Source: Candidatus Omnitrophota bacterium
GTDB lineage: Bacteria; Omnitrophota; Omnitrophia; JAHJGZ01
DNA length: 36,286 nt
Direction of reading: 5' to 3'
NCBI GenBank assembly: GCA_018823795.1
Contig: JAHJGZ010000048.1
Coordinates: 1-36,286 of the forward strand
Part shown: one piece after another, positions 9,552-20,097 of the stretch
Position numbering within the stretch: the stretch's first letter is position 1
How the letters are laid out: each line of letters starts with the position of its first letter
The notes under the pieces: generated by a model
The model's input: only the letters and a program-made list of their open reading frames with translations
Told to the model about the DNA's origin: nothing
Databases searched by the model: none
Translations under genes and position numbers: made by a program

Positions 9552-11018
9552 ATGAAAAGAAAATTTATATTATTAGGAATAAGCGCAGCCACGTTTATTG
9601 TTTTTGGATGTATATGCCTCAATAGCGTTGAAGCACAAAATAATGAAGATATCCTTCTTGCTACGCAGAATTCGTTTCGTTCTGTCGCAGAGAAAGTATA
9701 TCCTGCCGTAGTCAGTGTAACGACAGTGCAAATTGAAAGAAAGCGCGGCGGCGTTTATTATATTCCACATAGTGATCCATTATTTGACAACTTTTTCGGT
9801 GATTTTTTTGGTGGACGTAAACAGGGGTTTGGATTTCGCATGCCGGATAAAGAGTTTAAAAAAGTCGGAATTGGCTCAGGCGTTATTATTGATCCGAGAG
9901 GGTATGTCTTAACAAATTATCATGTCGTGGATAAAGCGTTTGAAAATCAGGTTACGATAAAATTGACTGATGGGCGTGAATTAGAAGGGATCGTTAAAGG
10001 AACAGACCCGCGCTATGATATTGCTCTCGTTAAAATATCTGGTGGGGGAGAATTTCCAGCAGCAACACTCGGTGATTCGAATCAGCTTGCAGTTGGTGAT
10101 TGGGCAATTGCTATTGGTAATCCGTATGGTTTTGCATTCGATGATGCTGTTCCCACTATGACTGTTGGTGTCGTCAGTGCGTTAAACCGCAGCTTACCAG
10201 GATGGGTAGGAATGGAACGTACCTATACTAATCTTATTCAAACTGATGCAGCGATTAATGTGGGTAATAGTGGTGGACCCTTGGTTAATATTAAGGGTGA
10301 AATTGTTGGTATCAATGTTGCTATTGTTTCGACTAGTGGTGGCAGCCAAGGTATTGGTTTTGCAGTCCCTTCGGCTTTATGCAATGATATCATTGCAGAA
10401 GTAATTGAAGGAAAAGAAATTCTTTATAGTTGGCTTGGTTTAAGCGTCCAAAATCTTAATCAAGAACTCGCAGAATATTTTCGTTATCCCGATACGGATG
10501 GTGTCGTGGTTGTGCAAGCACTTCCAAATTCTCCTGCAAAAATTGGCGGGATACGCGATGGTGATATCGTCACCTTTTTTAATGATAGACCGATTAAACG
10601 TATTGAGGATCTATTAGATATGGTTCATAAAGCACAAGTGGGGGAACCGGTGACTATTATCGTGTTTAGAAATGAAATAGAGCAGGAGATAGCGGTTCTT
10701 ATGGGAAGCCGGCCACAGGAAATGAAACGGCATGAAGGCGTTGATACACTGTACTGGAATGGCATCAAGGTCGATAATATCACGTATGAAATTGCGCGCG
10801 ACTTGAATATTCCGACACTCAAAGGTGTGGTCATTACGGATATTCAGCCGGAATCTCCTGCCGATAGGGCTGGTTTGACGGCGGGGGAGGTTATTGTTAA
10901 GATGAATAATAAGACAGTCAATAATGTGGATGATTATTATGCCGCTGTGTATGAAATGGGTGGAGAAGTTTTGGTTAAAACATTAAGAGGATATTTCGTG
11001 GTACGAAGTTCACGGTAA
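9552..11018 (+). CDS. HtrA/DegP-family periplasmic serine protease with PDZ domains
   Basis: N-terminal export signal; triad motifs 'NYHVVD', 'YDIALVKI', 'GNSGGPLVN'; PDZ-like 'SPAKIGGIRDGDIV' and 'SPADRAGLTAGEVIV'. Confidence 0.94.
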   Translation: MKRKFILLGISAATFIVFGCICLNSVEAQNNEDILLATQNSFRSVAEKVYPAVVSVTTVQIERKRGGVYYIPHSDPLFDNFFGDFFGGRKQGFGFRMPDKEFKKVGIGSGVIIDPRGYVLTNYHVVDKAFENQVTIKLTDGRELEGIVKGTDPRYDIALVKISGGGEFPAATLGDSNQLAVGDWAIAIGNPYGFAFDDAVPTMTVGVVSALNRSLPGWVGMERTYTNLIQTDAAINVGNSGGPLVNIKGEIVGINVAIVSTSGGSQGIGFAVPSALCNDIIAEVIEGKEILYSWLGLSVQNLNQELAEYFRYPDTDGVVVVQALPNSPAKIGGIRDGDIVTFFNDRPIKRIEDLLDMVHKAQVGEPVTIIVFRNEIEQEIAVLMGSRPQEMKRHEGVDTLYWNGIKVDNITYEIARDLNIPTLKGVVITDIQPESPADRAGLTAGEVIVKMNNKTVNNVDDYYAAVYEMGGEVLVKTLRGYFVVRSSR

Positions 11019-11082
11019 ACTAATGATTTTTTAGATTGCTCTTGAAATAGAATAAAAGTTTTTTTGAAAATGTGCGCAGTTT

Positions 11083-13689
11083 ATGAATACAGATGAAATT
11101 CGATCACGGTTCTTAGCTTTTTTTGAAAAAAAAGGGCACAAAGTAGTTGCGAGCGATTCCTTACTTCCTCACAATGATCCCACACTTCTTTTTACCGGCG
11201 CAGGGATGAACCAGTTTAAGGAATACTTTCTTGGTCTTAAAAAAGATTTTACTCGTGCGGCATCTTCTCAGAAATGCCTCAGAACTGGAGACCTCGATAA
11301 TGTAGGGCGAACGGCATACCATCATTCGTTCTTTGAAATGCTCGGAAATTTTTCTTTTGGTGATTATTTTAAAAAGGAAGCAATCGTATGGGCATGGGAG
11401 TTTTTAACAAAAGAACTTGGTATTCTATCAGAGCGTTTACAGGTGAGCGTCCATGAAAAGGATAGTGAATCGTATAAAATTTGGCATACCGATTTAGGGA
11501 TTGCTGAAAACGTTCTTCACGAATTTGGTGACAAAGACAATTTTTGGCCGTCGAATGCGCCAAAAGACGGACCGAATGGCCCCTGCGGATATTGCTCTGA
11601 AATCTTTTTTGATCAAGGTGCCGATTATGGATGCAAAAAAAGTGATTGCTCACCCGCATGTGATTGCGGACGTTTTGCAGAGGTGTGGAACCTTGTTTTT
11701 ACGCAATATGAGCGGAAGGATGGCGGCAAACTTGACCCTTTACCATCGAAAAATATTGATACCGGCATGGGACTTGAGCGTATTGCATGTGTTATGCAGG
11801 GGAAAAAGAATAATTTTGAAATAGATATTTTCTCTTCATTGATACAAGCGGTTACTGACAAAAGCACGATTGCGCAAAACAATTTTAAAAAAGAGCAGAC
11901 GTCAGTGCATGCAATAGTCGATCATATCAGAGCATGCACCTTTGCTATCAGTGATGGGGCGTACCCATCCAATGAAGGAAGGGGATATGTTATTAGAAAG
12001 CTGTTGCGGCGGTCCATTTGGCATGCAGATTCAATAGGTGTTAAGCGTGCATTTCTTTTTAAAATTGTGCCTTTAGTTGTTACTATTTTTAAAGAGGTAT
12101 ATCCTGAACTTGAAGAACAAAAAACACATACGATAGAAATAGTACAAGCGGAGGAGGAACGTTTTCTTAATACGCTCGAAGATGGGCGCAATCTTTTAGA
12201 TGCTTTAATAAAAAAAGCAAAACGAGAGAAACGTTCAGCGCTCCAGGGTGAGGATGTTTTTAAATTGTATGACACGTATGGATTTCCTGATGAGCTTACG
12301 AAGCTAAAAGCACAACAAGAGGGCATCATGATTGAGCAAAAAGTATTTGATCAACTCATGGAAGAGCAGCGGGAACGTGCAAAAAAAACCGCAGTAATTT
12401 CTGATGCGATATTTACCAGCTCTGAATTGGAGAAACAGTTGTCTCAATATGAAAAAACGAAGTTTTGTGGATATCGATCATTGGAGGCCGAGGCAACGGT
12501 ATGTTCTGTTATCAAGGAAGGGAAGCGTGTTGAGCAGGTAGTGGAAAATGAATATGCCATTATTATTCTCGATATTACACCATGTTATGCTGAATCGGGT
12601 GGTCAAGTCGGTGATCAGGGGACAATAACTCACGAAAATTCTCTTATTAATGTTGTCAATACTCAAAAGAAGGACGATGTTTTTTATCATGAAGTGCATG
12701 TTATGAAAGGAAGTCTTACGTCAGGGGCAAAAGTGCATGTTAGTGTTAATAGTAAACGTCGTAATGCCATTATAAAAAATCATACCGCAACGCACCTTCT
12801 TCAGGCTGCATTACGTGAGGTATTGGGGACGCATGTGCGACAACTTGGTTCATTGGTGAGTGATGAAAAGCTACGATTTGATTTTTCGTATCAGAAAGCC
12901 TTAACAGAAGAGCAGAAGAGAAAGATTGATGCTTGTGTTAATCAAAAGATTACAGAGGGAATTCCCCTCTCTGTAGATGATACCACTGCCGTTGAGGCAA
13001 AGAAGAAGGGGGCATTAGCTTTTTTTGGTGATAAGTATGGAGATTCGGTACGAATGGTTTCGATTGGTGATTTCAGTAAAGAGTTATGTGGCGGGACACA
13101 CCTTAATAATACGAAACAGATTGGTCAGTTTAAAATTATCAGTGAAGGGTCAGTCGCAAGCGGTATTCGACGCATAGAGGCAATTACTGGTGAGCGGATA
13201 CAACATTTTGTACAAGAGCAAAAACAAAAAGAGTTAGCGCAACAGGAAAAAACACAAGAAAGAAAGAAGAAACAAGAAGACCAACGTACGCAGGTGATAC
13301 AATTAACAAATTCTTCTAATATAGAGAAAATTATTAAGGTAAAAAAGGAAATCAAAGGCTATAATGTGATCGTGTATGCATGTGATGGGGTCGATCAAGG
13401 AGGATTGCGCGAACTATACGATGCATTAAAGACAAAAGTGAAGAAAGGAATTATAGTTCTTTTTTCTCGGTGTGAAGATAAAGTGATGGCACTGATTGCG
13501 CTGACTAAAGATTTAGGCCCGTCAACCATATCTGCGAATGGTATTGCGAAGGAATTGAATAAGCGTTTTGAGGGAAGTGGCGGGGGAAAAAAAGAAATGG
13601 CGTTTGCGGGAATAAAACAGGTAGAAAAAATGGAGGAAGCTAAGGCGGCGCTTCCGGATATTATTAAGGGACTATGTGATGGGAACTAG
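11083..13689 (+). CDS. alaS: Alanyl-tRNA synthetase
   Basis: 'RSRFLAFFEKKGHKVVASDSLLPHNDPTLLFTGAGMNQFK', 'HTATHLLQAALREVLG', 'ELCGGTHLNNT', 'GSGGGKKEMAFAG'. Confidence 0.97.
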   Translation: MNTDEIRSRFLAFFEKKGHKVVASDSLLPHNDPTLLFTGAGMNQFKEYFLGLKKDFTRAASSQKCLRTGDLDNVGRTAYHHSFFEMLGNFSFGDYFKKEAIVWAWEFLTKELGILSERLQVSVHEKDSESYKIWHTDLGIAENVLHEFGDKDNFWPSNAPKDGPNGPCGYCSEIFFDQGADYGCKKSDCSPACDCGRFAEVWNLVFTQYERKDGGKLDPLPSKNIDTGMGLERIACVMQGKKNNFEIDIFSSLIQAVTDKSTIAQNNFKKEQTSVHAIVDHIRACTFAISDGAYPSNEGRGYVIRKLLRRSIWHADSIGVKRAFLFKIVPLVVTIFKEVYPELEEQKTHTIEIVQAEEERFLNTLEDGRNLLDALIKKAKREKRSALQGEDVFKLYDTYGFPDELTKLKAQQEGIMIEQKVFDQLMEEQRERAKKTAVISDAIFTSSELEKQLSQYEKTKFCGYRSLEAEATVCSVIKEGKRVEQVVENEYAIIILDITPCYAESGGQVGDQGTITHENSLINVVNTQKKDDVFYHEVHVMKGSLTSGAKVHVSVNSKRRNAIIKNHTATHLLQAALREVLGTHVRQLGSLVSDEKLRFDFSYQKALTEEQKRKIDACVNQKITEGIPLSVDDTTAVEAKKKGALAFFGDKYGDSVRMVSIGDFSKELCGGTHLNNTKQIGQFKIISEGSVASGIRRIEAITGERIQHFVQEQKQKELAQQEKTQERKKKQEDQRTQVIQLTNSSNIEKIIKVKKEIKGYNVIVYACDGVDQGGLRELYDALKTKVKKGIIVLFSRCEDKVMALIALTKDLGPSTISANGIAKELNKRFEGSGGGKKEMAFAGIKQVEKMEEAKAALPDIIKGLCDGN

Positions 13690-13706
13690 TTAAACAGGAA
13701 GAGTGT

Positions 13707-14978
13707 ATGCAAGTAATATATTGGGATAAAAATAATCCAGGAAAAGTAGATGCATTAGCCAAACAATCGTTTGATAATGGTGTGTATAAAAAAGTGTATC
13801 GGATTATGCAAGAAGTAGCTAAAAGAGGTGATCCGGCTATTCGGCGGTTTACAAAAGAATTTGATGGGATTGATATTCCTCCCAAAAGGATGCGTGTCAG
13901 CCAGGGGGATGTTAATCGCGCATATGAAAAGATTGATGTACAATTTGTTACAGTGCTGAACCGTCTCATTGAAAATGTTAGGCGTTATTATAAAAAAGAA
14001 ATTAAAAAGTCGTATCGTATTAAATCGAAAGATGGGTCGATTGTTGGTAAAAAATATACACCCTTGGAACGAGTCGGTATTTATATACCTGGTGGGCAAG
14101 CCCCTCTTGTATCAACTATTTATATGACCGCCGTGCCTGCTCAAGTTGCTGGGGTTAAAGAGATTGTCATGGTAACACCACCGGATCGAGAGGCGGGATA
14201 TATTAATCCGTATTTGTTGGTTGTTGCTGATCTTCTTGGCATAAAAGAAATTTATAAGATTGGCGGTGCACAAGCGATTGCCGCCTTAACATTTGGAACA
14301 AAAACAATTAAAAAAGTTGATAAGGTTGCGGGTCCCGGGAATCAATATGTTACTGAGGCAAAGCGGCAAGCATATGGGTTTGTCGATATTGATATGACCG
14401 CAGGGCCAAGCGAGGTCGCTATTATTGCCGATCGCTATGCTGACCCAAATATTATTACCTGTGATTTATTATCACAGGCAGAACACGTTGGCGGCGTTGC
14501 TGTACTAATTACCTACTCAAAAAAAATTGTTGAGCAGGTCAGGAAACGTGTAGAGAACGGATATATTATTGTCGTTAAGAATTTAGACGAAGCTGTTGCG
14601 GTAGCGAATGAAATCGCCCCTGAGCACTTAGAAATTCTTACGCAAAACCCAAAACGTATGCTGAATAAAATAAAAAATGCTGGGGCCATCTTTCTCGGGG
14701 CTTATTCTCCCGCTGTTATAGGAGATTATGTTGCAGGACCGAGTCATGTTTTACCTACTGGTGGAACGGCGAAATATTTTTCTCCGTTAAGCGTTTCGGA
14801 TTTTATAAAAAGCTCACAATATATATATTATACACGAGAAGCTTTATTGCGATCACGGGATGATATTAGAAAAATGACGGATATCGAAGGATTAATTCTT
14901 CATCGATTATCAGTTGAAGCGCGATTTCCAGAGATTGAAAAGAACATTAAAGAAAACAAAGGGGATAGTAATGTATAA
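13707..14978 (+). CDS. hisD: Histidinol dehydrogenase
   Basis: 'VGIYIPGGQAPLVSTIYMTAVPAQVAGVKEIVMVTPP', 'GGAQAIAALTFGT', 'VDKVAGPGNQYVTEAKR', 'DMTAGPSEV'. Confidence 0.97.
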   Translation: MQVIYWDKNNPGKVDALAKQSFDNGVYKKVYRIMQEVAKRGDPAIRRFTKEFDGIDIPPKRMRVSQGDVNRAYEKIDVQFVTVLNRLIENVRRYYKKEIKKSYRIKSKDGSIVGKKYTPLERVGIYIPGGQAPLVSTIYMTAVPAQVAGVKEIVMVTPPDREAGYINPYLLVVADLLGIKEIYKIGGAQAIAALTFGTKTIKKVDKVAGPGNQYVTEAKRQAYGFVDIDMTAGPSEVAIIADRYADPNIITCDLLSQAEHVGGVAVLITYSKKIVEQVRKRVENGYIIVVKNLDEAVAVANEIAPEHLEILTQNPKRMLNKIKNAGAIFLGAYSPAVIGDYVAGPSHVLPTGGTAKYFSPLSVSDFIKSSQYIYYTREALLRSRDDIRKMTDIEGLILHRLSVEARFPEIEKNIKENKGDSNV

Positions 14979-15660
14979 GCGAAATAAGAAAGAATCACGT
15001 ACCAATAGTAAACGTAATGTGAGATTTGAACGTGCTCCACTTCTCTTAAAGAAACGGAAGAGTCAGGTAAGCCGTAATACGAGCGAAACGAATATTATGG
15101 TAAAACTTAAACTTGATGGGACGGGGATGAGTACAATAAAAACCGGGATTTCATTCTTGGATCATATGCTGACTCTGTTTAGTAAACACGGCTATTTTGA
15201 TCTTGTTATTAAGGCACAAGGGGACCTTGATGTTGACATTCATCACACCAATGAGGATATTGCATTAAGCCTGGGTGAAGCATTTGTGAAGGCATTGCGG
15301 GACAAAAAAGGCATTCGCCGTTTTGGTTTTTTCTATGTTCCCATGGAAGATGCTTTAGTGCGTACGGTTGTCGATATTTCAAATCGTCCATTGCTCGTGC
15401 TTGAAGGATGGCCAAAGTCGGATAGAGGAGGTAAACAGTATCGTTACATCGATTGCGAACACTTCTTAAAAAGTTTCACTCAAGCAGCTGGTTTAAATAT
15501 GCACATTACGGTCATTAGTGGCCGTGATCGGCATCATGTTATTGAAGCGGTTTTTAAGTCACTAGGACGGGCGCTTGATGTTGCAACGCGGTTTGATAAA
15601 CGGTCTATGACGGTCCCATCAACGAAAGGCATATTTAGCTATTATGATAGCCATTATTGA
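14971..15660 (+). CDS. hisB: Imidazoleglycerol-phosphate dehydratase
   Basis: 'GISFLDHMLTLFSKHGYFDL', 'DVDIHHTNEDIALSLGEAF', 'HHVIEAVFKSLGRAL'; start 14971 (SD 'aaggggata') preferred over listed 14914. Confidence 0.95.
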   Translation: MYKRNKKESRTNSKRNVRFERAPLLLKKRKSQVSRNTSETNIMVKLKLDGTGMSTIKTGISFLDHMLTLFSKHGYFDLVIKAQGDLDVDIHHTNEDIALSLGEAFVKALRDKKGIRRFGFFYVPMEDALVRTVVDISNRPLLVLEGWPKSDRGGKQYRYIDCEHFLKSFTQAAGLNMHITVISGRDRHHVIEAVFKSLGRALDVATRFDKRSMTVPSTKGIFSYYDSHY

Positions 15661-16261
15661 TTATGGAATGGGCAATTTAAAGAGCGTGTACAATGCCTTT
15701 TGTTCACTGGGGGCTGAGGTCTGTATCACCTCAGATGCTCGGCGCGTAGCCGCTGCAAAGCACGTTGTGTTGCCGGGGGTTGGTGCATTTGGAGATGCAA
15801 TGCGTGAATTAGATGAGAGGAATTTAATTGATGTTTTAAAAAAGAGTATTCATGAAAATAAACCGTTTCTTGGAATCTGTTTAGGGTTTCAATTACTGTT
15901 TGAAGAGAGTGAGGAAAATAAAGGGATACAAGGCCTTGGCGTTTTGCCGGGACGGGTGAAACGATTTGATATATTGTCGTTTTCTGAACCCTTAAAAATT
16001 CCTCATATGGGATGGAATACCGTTGCCATAGGAAAGGATACATGCCCTTTAATGTGCAATGTTCCTGATGAAGCGTATTTTTATTTTGTGCATTCATTTT
16101 ATGTCGAATCTAATGAGCGTGACATTTATTTAGCTGAAACGAACTATGGTATCCCTTTTATGTCAATGGCATGGAATAATATGATATTTGGTGCTCAATT
16201 TCATCCGGAAAAAAGTCAAGACGTAGGATTGAAAATCCTAAAAAATTTTATGGAGCTTTAA
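15644..16261 (+). CDS. hisH: Imidazole glycerol phosphate synthase glutaminase subunit
   Basis: 'IIDYGMGNLKSVYNAF', 'VLPGVGAFGDAM', 'PFLGICLGFQLLFEESEE', 'IFGAQFHPEKSQ'. Confidence 0.96.
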   Translation: MIAIIDYGMGNLKSVYNAFCSLGAEVCITSDARRVAAAKHVVLPGVGAFGDAMRELDERNLIDVLKKSIHENKPFLGICLGFQLLFEESEENKGIQGLGVLPGRVKRFDILSFSEPLKIPHMGWNTVAIGKDTCPLMCNVPDEAYFYFVHSFYVESNERDIYLAETNYGIPFMSMAWNNMIFGAQFHPEKSQDVGLKILKNFMEL

Positions 16262-16264
16262 TAC

Positions 16265-16987
16265 ATGATACTAATACCTGCAATAGATATTCGTAATGGT
16301 AACGTTGTACGCCTCCACCAAGGCAATTACGAAAAAGAGACGGTTTATTCAAGTGATCCTGTTGCGATGGCACAACAATGGGTTGATGAAGGCGCAAAAA
16401 TGCTGCATGTCGTTGACTTGGATGGGGCGCGAGAAGGGCTGCCGTATAATATTAAAGCTATTGAGAATATTACTCGTGCGGTTAGTATTCCTATCGAACT
16501 CGGTGGCGGTTTAAGAACGGTTAAATCAGTAAGAACGGTGCTTGACGATGGTGTGCGAAGAGCGGTGATTGGAACGAAAGCATTAGATGAGACATTGATT
16601 AAAAGGTTAATCGAGGAGTTTGGATCTGAACAAATAGTTGTGGGAATTGACGTTGTTCATGGAACAGTAAAGACTGATGGATGGTTACAGTCGAGCGGTT
16701 TATCAATCGAAGCTGTTTGTGATCGCATTATTAATTGTGGTGTACTGCATGTTATTTTTACTGATATTGTCCGTGATGGAACATTGAAGGGACCCAATAT
16801 TGAAAGTCTTAAACGCGTTCTTTCCTTTAAAGAATTGAAAGTTGTTGCGTCTGGAGGGATTGGTTCATTAGATGATATACGCACAATTGTATCTCTGCGG
16901 GCACCTAATTTATTTGGAATCATTATTGGAAAAGCATTGTATGAGGGAAAAATATCGCTCAGGGATGCTTGTAATATGATAACATGA
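16265..16987 (+). CDS. hisA: ProFAR isomerase HisA
   Basis: 'ILIPAIDIRNGNVVRLHQGNY', 'LHVVDLDGAREG', 'PIELGGGLRTV', 'VVASGGIGSLDDI'. Confidence 0.95.
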   Translation: MILIPAIDIRNGNVVRLHQGNYEKETVYSSDPVAMAQQWVDEGAKMLHVVDLDGAREGLPYNIKAIENITRAVSIPIELGGGLRTVKSVRTVLDDGVRRAVIGTKALDETLIKRLIEEFGSEQIVVGIDVVHGTVKTDGWLQSSGLSIEAVCDRIINCGVLHVIFTDIVRDGTLKGPNIESLKRVLSFKELKVVASGGIGSLDDIRTIVSLRAPNLFGIIIGKALYEGKISLRDACNMIT

Positions 16988-17023
16988 AATACTCATTAGA
17001 GGAGGGAGAAAGGGGGAATTTCT

Positions 17024-17437
17024 ATGGTGATATCTCGACTACAGGAACTGTATGCATATATTCAAAATAGCAATGATCCACTGATAGTTTTTGCAAAGAT
17101 TGCTCTTGTTTCTTTAGTTATATTTTCGGGATTACGTTATGTAATGATCGGTAACCTTTTCAGGATGATAAAACAGGTGGGGCGCGAAGTAAATAAATCG
17201 GTACGGCGACAATACTTTCGACACTCATGGGTCGGATGGCTTTTTTTCATTCTTGGCGTTGCGGTTGTTGAGCTGTTAGTGTTCAGGGGGGATTTTTTAA
17301 TTTCTTTTATGAATTTCGATATGTGGATATGTATCGCAACGTTGCTTTTTTTTATAAGTATTTTTTATCATCTTTATTTTTTTACTGAATCGCTAATAAC
17401 TATTTTTAAACAGAGAATGGAAATAGAAAAAAACTGA
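17024..17437 (+). CDS. Hypothetical multi-span membrane protein inserted between hisA and hisF
   Basis: 137 aa with about three hydrophobic segments; SD-like 'gaggagggag' upstream; stop overlaps hisF start (ATGA-type overlap). Confidence 0.72.
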   Translation: MVISRLQELYAYIQNSNDPLIVFAKIALVSLVIFSGLRYVMIGNLFRMIKQVGREVNKSVRRQYFRHSWVGWLFFILGVAVVELLVFRGDFLISFMNFDMWICIATLLFFISIFYHLYFFTESLITIFKQRMEIEKN

Positions 17438-18195
17438 TGCTTGCAAAAAGAATTATACCTTGTCTCGACATAAAAGATGGCCGCGTGGTCAAAGGAACCA
17501 ATTTTGTTAATATACGAGATGCGGGTGATCCTATAGAATGTGGTAAGGAATACGACCGGCAGTTTGCTGACGAACTTGTTTTTCTTGATATTACTGCATC
17601 ACATGAAAAAAGGCCTATTACTTTAAAAATGGTTGAACGGGTGGCGCAAGAGATTTTTATCCCGTTTACTGTTGGTGGGGGTATTCGCTCGATTGACGAT
17701 ATCCGTGATACTTTATGTGCTGGTGCGGATAAGGTATCGATAAATACCTGTGCTGTTGAATGTCCAGAACTTATCAATAGCGCGTCGTCACGTTTTGGAA
17801 GTCAGTGTATTGTTATAGCAATTGATGCAAAGAGAAATAAAAAAGGGTCGTGGGATGTGTATACCCATGGCGGAAGGACCAGGAAAGATAAAGATGCGCT
17901 TCTATGGGCACAAGAGGCTGAGAAGCGTGGTGCTGGAGAAATACTTCTCACGAGTATGGATTGTGATGGAACGAAAGACGGCTATGATCTTGAATTGAGC
18001 AGAAAAGTATCTGAATCAGTAAAGATTCCCGTTATTGCATCAGGTGGTGCCGGGAGTCTTGACCATATGTATACGGTATTAAACGAGGGAAAAGCTGATG
18101 CTGTTCTTGCGGCGTCGATTTTTCATTATGGCACCTATACTGTAAATGACGTAAAGCAGTATTTAAAAAAGAAAGGCATAGTCGTACGCTTATAA
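17437..18195 (+). CDS. hisF: Imidazole glycerol phosphate synthase cyclase subunit
   Basis: '[33 protein letters not shown]', '[14 protein letters not shown]', '[13 protein letters not shown]'. Confidence 0.97.
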   Translation: MLAKRIIPCLDIKDGRVVKGTNFVNIRDAGDPIECGKEYDRQFADELVFLDITASHEKRPITLKMVERVAQEIFIPFTVGGGIRSIDDIRDTLCAGADKVSINTCAVECPELINSASSRFGSQCIVIAIDAKRNKKGSWDVYTHGGRTRKDKDALLWAQEAEKRGAGEILLTSMDCDGTKDGYDLELSRKVSESVKIPVIASGGAGSLDHMYTVLNEGKADAVLAASIFHYGTYTVNDVKQYLKKKGIVVRL

Positions 18196-18234
18196 AATTA
18201 TAACTGTTGATATTCTAGAGAAGGAGTTTTAATC

Positions 18235-18612
18235 ATGGTTGAGCTGAAATATGACGCAAAAGGACTTATTCCTGCAATTATACAGGATGAGAAAACAAAT
18301 GAAGTTCTCATGTTGGGGTATATGAATAAAGATTCGATTACTAAAATGATTGGGGAAGGAAAAACCTGCTTTTATTCCCGTTCTCGTCAGAAACTGTGGC
18401 TAAAAGGGGAAACGTCTGGGCACGTTCAACGCATTAAAGAAATATATACAGATTGTGACAATGATACCCTCTTGATTAAGGTTGAACAGGTAGGTGGTGC
18501 ATGTCACGAAGGATATCGAAGTTGTTTTTTTAAAAAAATTGATAAACAAATGAACACAATTGAAATAATAGGTGAAAAAATTTTTAATCCGAAAGACACA
18601 TATAAAAAGTAG
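18235..18612 (+). CDS. hisI: Phosphoribosyl-AMP cyclohydrolase (no fused HisE domain)
   Basis: '[13 protein letters not shown]', '[58 protein letters not shown]'. Confidence 0.96.
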   Translation: MVELKYDAKGLIPAIIQDEKTNEVLMLGYMNKDSITKMIGEGKTCFYSRSRQKLWLKGETSGHVQRIKEIYTDCDNDTLLIKVEQVGGACHEGYRSCFFKKIDKQMNTIEIIGEKIFNPKDTYKK

Positions 18613-18614
18613 CC

Positions 18615-20093
18615 ATGGTACATCCTAATTTTCCAACATTTAAAAAGCTGACGGCAAAAGGGAATTTAATTCCGGTTGTCAAAGAATTGATTCTCGATTG
18701 TGAAACGCCGGTTTCTGTCTTTCAAAAGATTGCACTAAAGGAAAAGAGTGCGTTTTTGCTCGAATCGGTCGAATATGGCGAAAAAATCGGTCGGTATTCG
18801 TTTCTGGGATATGATCCTGATATTATTCTTGAACAGAAAAGAGGTTCTGTTCTCATAAAGGAGCAGGGAAAAAAGATACGGCGAAAAGGAAACAAGGATA
18901 TACTTGCGGTAATGAAGCAAGTTTTACAAAAGTACTGTTATGTTCCTTTACGGGGCCTCCCGGTGTTGTGTGGAGGATTTGTTGGGTTCTTATCGTATGA
19001 GAATGTTGTGATTTTTGAAGATATACAGTTAAAGAAACGTGCCTCTCTGGGATTTCCACTGGCGATATTCTTTTTAACAAAGAAACTCCTCGTGTTTGAT
19101 CATGTGGATAAAAAGGTAAGGATTATTGTTTTGAGTTCTGTTCGCGGGGATATCAAAGGAGCGTATAACAAAGCTTTGAGGGATATTGCACATATTGAAA
19201 GAAAATTATCACATTACGGCAGCATTAAAAAGGTTAAAGGTAAGGATACAAAAAAATTGCAGATTGAATCAAATATGAGTAAATCTGAATTTGAATCTGC
19301 GGTTAAAAAAATAAAACACTATATACGCGAAGGGGATGTGATACAGGTTGTCCTCTCACAGAGACTTTCTTTAGGAACTATTAATAATGATTTCAACGTA
19401 TATCGTGCGCTCAGAACAGTAAACCCTTCACCCTATATGTTTTATTTTAAGCATAATGCCATCTGCCTTATAGGATCATCGCCAGAAGTATTGGTTAAAA
19501 ATGAGGGAGGGCATGCCGAAGTCCGACCAATTGCGGGAACGCGGAAACGAGGCAGGACCGAGGCGGAGGATCTTTGCCTTGCCGAAGATCTTAAGCAAGA
19601 CGAGAAAGAATTAGCAGAACATCTTATGCTTGTTGATTTAGGAAGAAATGATTTAGGGCGTGTGTGTACCTTTAATTCGGTTGCCGTGAAGGATTATGCA
19701 CGTGTGGAAAAGTACTCTCATGTTATGCACTTAGTAAGCGAAGTACATGGATTACTTAAGAAAAAGAAAGATTCGTTTGACCTTGTGCGTGCGACATTTC
19801 CTGCGGGAACGTTAACGGGTGCGCCAAAAATTAGAGCTATGGAGATTATTAATGAACTTGAGTCGTCTGAACGAGGACCGTATGGTGGCTGTTTAGGATA
19901 TTTTTCCGTTTCTGGTGATTGTGATATGTGTATCACTATTAGAACGATAATGATTAAAGATAAAAAGGCCTATCTCCAGGCGGGGGCTGGTATTGTGTAT
20001 GATTCTGTTCCTGCGCGTGAATATCGAGAAACATTAAACAAGGCAAAAGCATTAATTAAAGCGGTTGAAATAGCTGAAGAGGAGCTTGCGTAA
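18615..20093 (+). CDS. trpE: Anthranilate synthase component I
   Basis: 'FLLESVEYGEKIGRYSFLGYDP', 'GDVIQVVLSQRLS', 'PSPYMFYFK', 'RPIAGTRKRG', 'TFPAGTLTGAPKIRAMEII'. Confidence 0.96.
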   Translation: MVHPNFPTFKKLTAKGNLIPVVKELILDCETPVSVFQKIALKEKSAFLLESVEYGEKIGRYSFLGYDPDIILEQKRGSVLIKEQGKKIRRKGNKDILAVMKQVLQKYCYVPLRGLPVLCGGFVGFLSYENVVIFEDIQLKKRASLGFPLAIFFLTKKLLVFDHVDKKVRIIVLSSVRGDIKGAYNKALRDIAHIERKLSHYGSIKKVKGKDTKKLQIESNMSKSEFESAVKKIKHYIREGDVIQVVLSQRLSLGTINNDFNVYRALRTVNPSPYMFYFKHNAICLIGSSPEVLVKNEGGHAEVRPIAGTRKRGRTEAEDLCLAEDLKQDEKELAEHLMLVDLGRNDLGRVCTFNSVAVKDYARVEKYSHVMHLVSEVHGLLKKKKDSFDLVRATFPAGTLTGAPKIRAMEIINELESSERGPYGGCLGYFSVSGDCDMCITIRTIMIKDKKAYLQAGAGIVYDSVPAREYRETLNKAKALIKAVEIAEEELA

Positions 20094-20097
20094 ACAT

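Noticed and set aside
14914-14970. Upstream hisB start and other listed over-extended starts (4649, 5924, 7999, 20086, 23279, 33183)
   Set aside because: Internal ATGs with better SD spacing or signal peptides are more plausible; extensions mainly overlap upstream genes.
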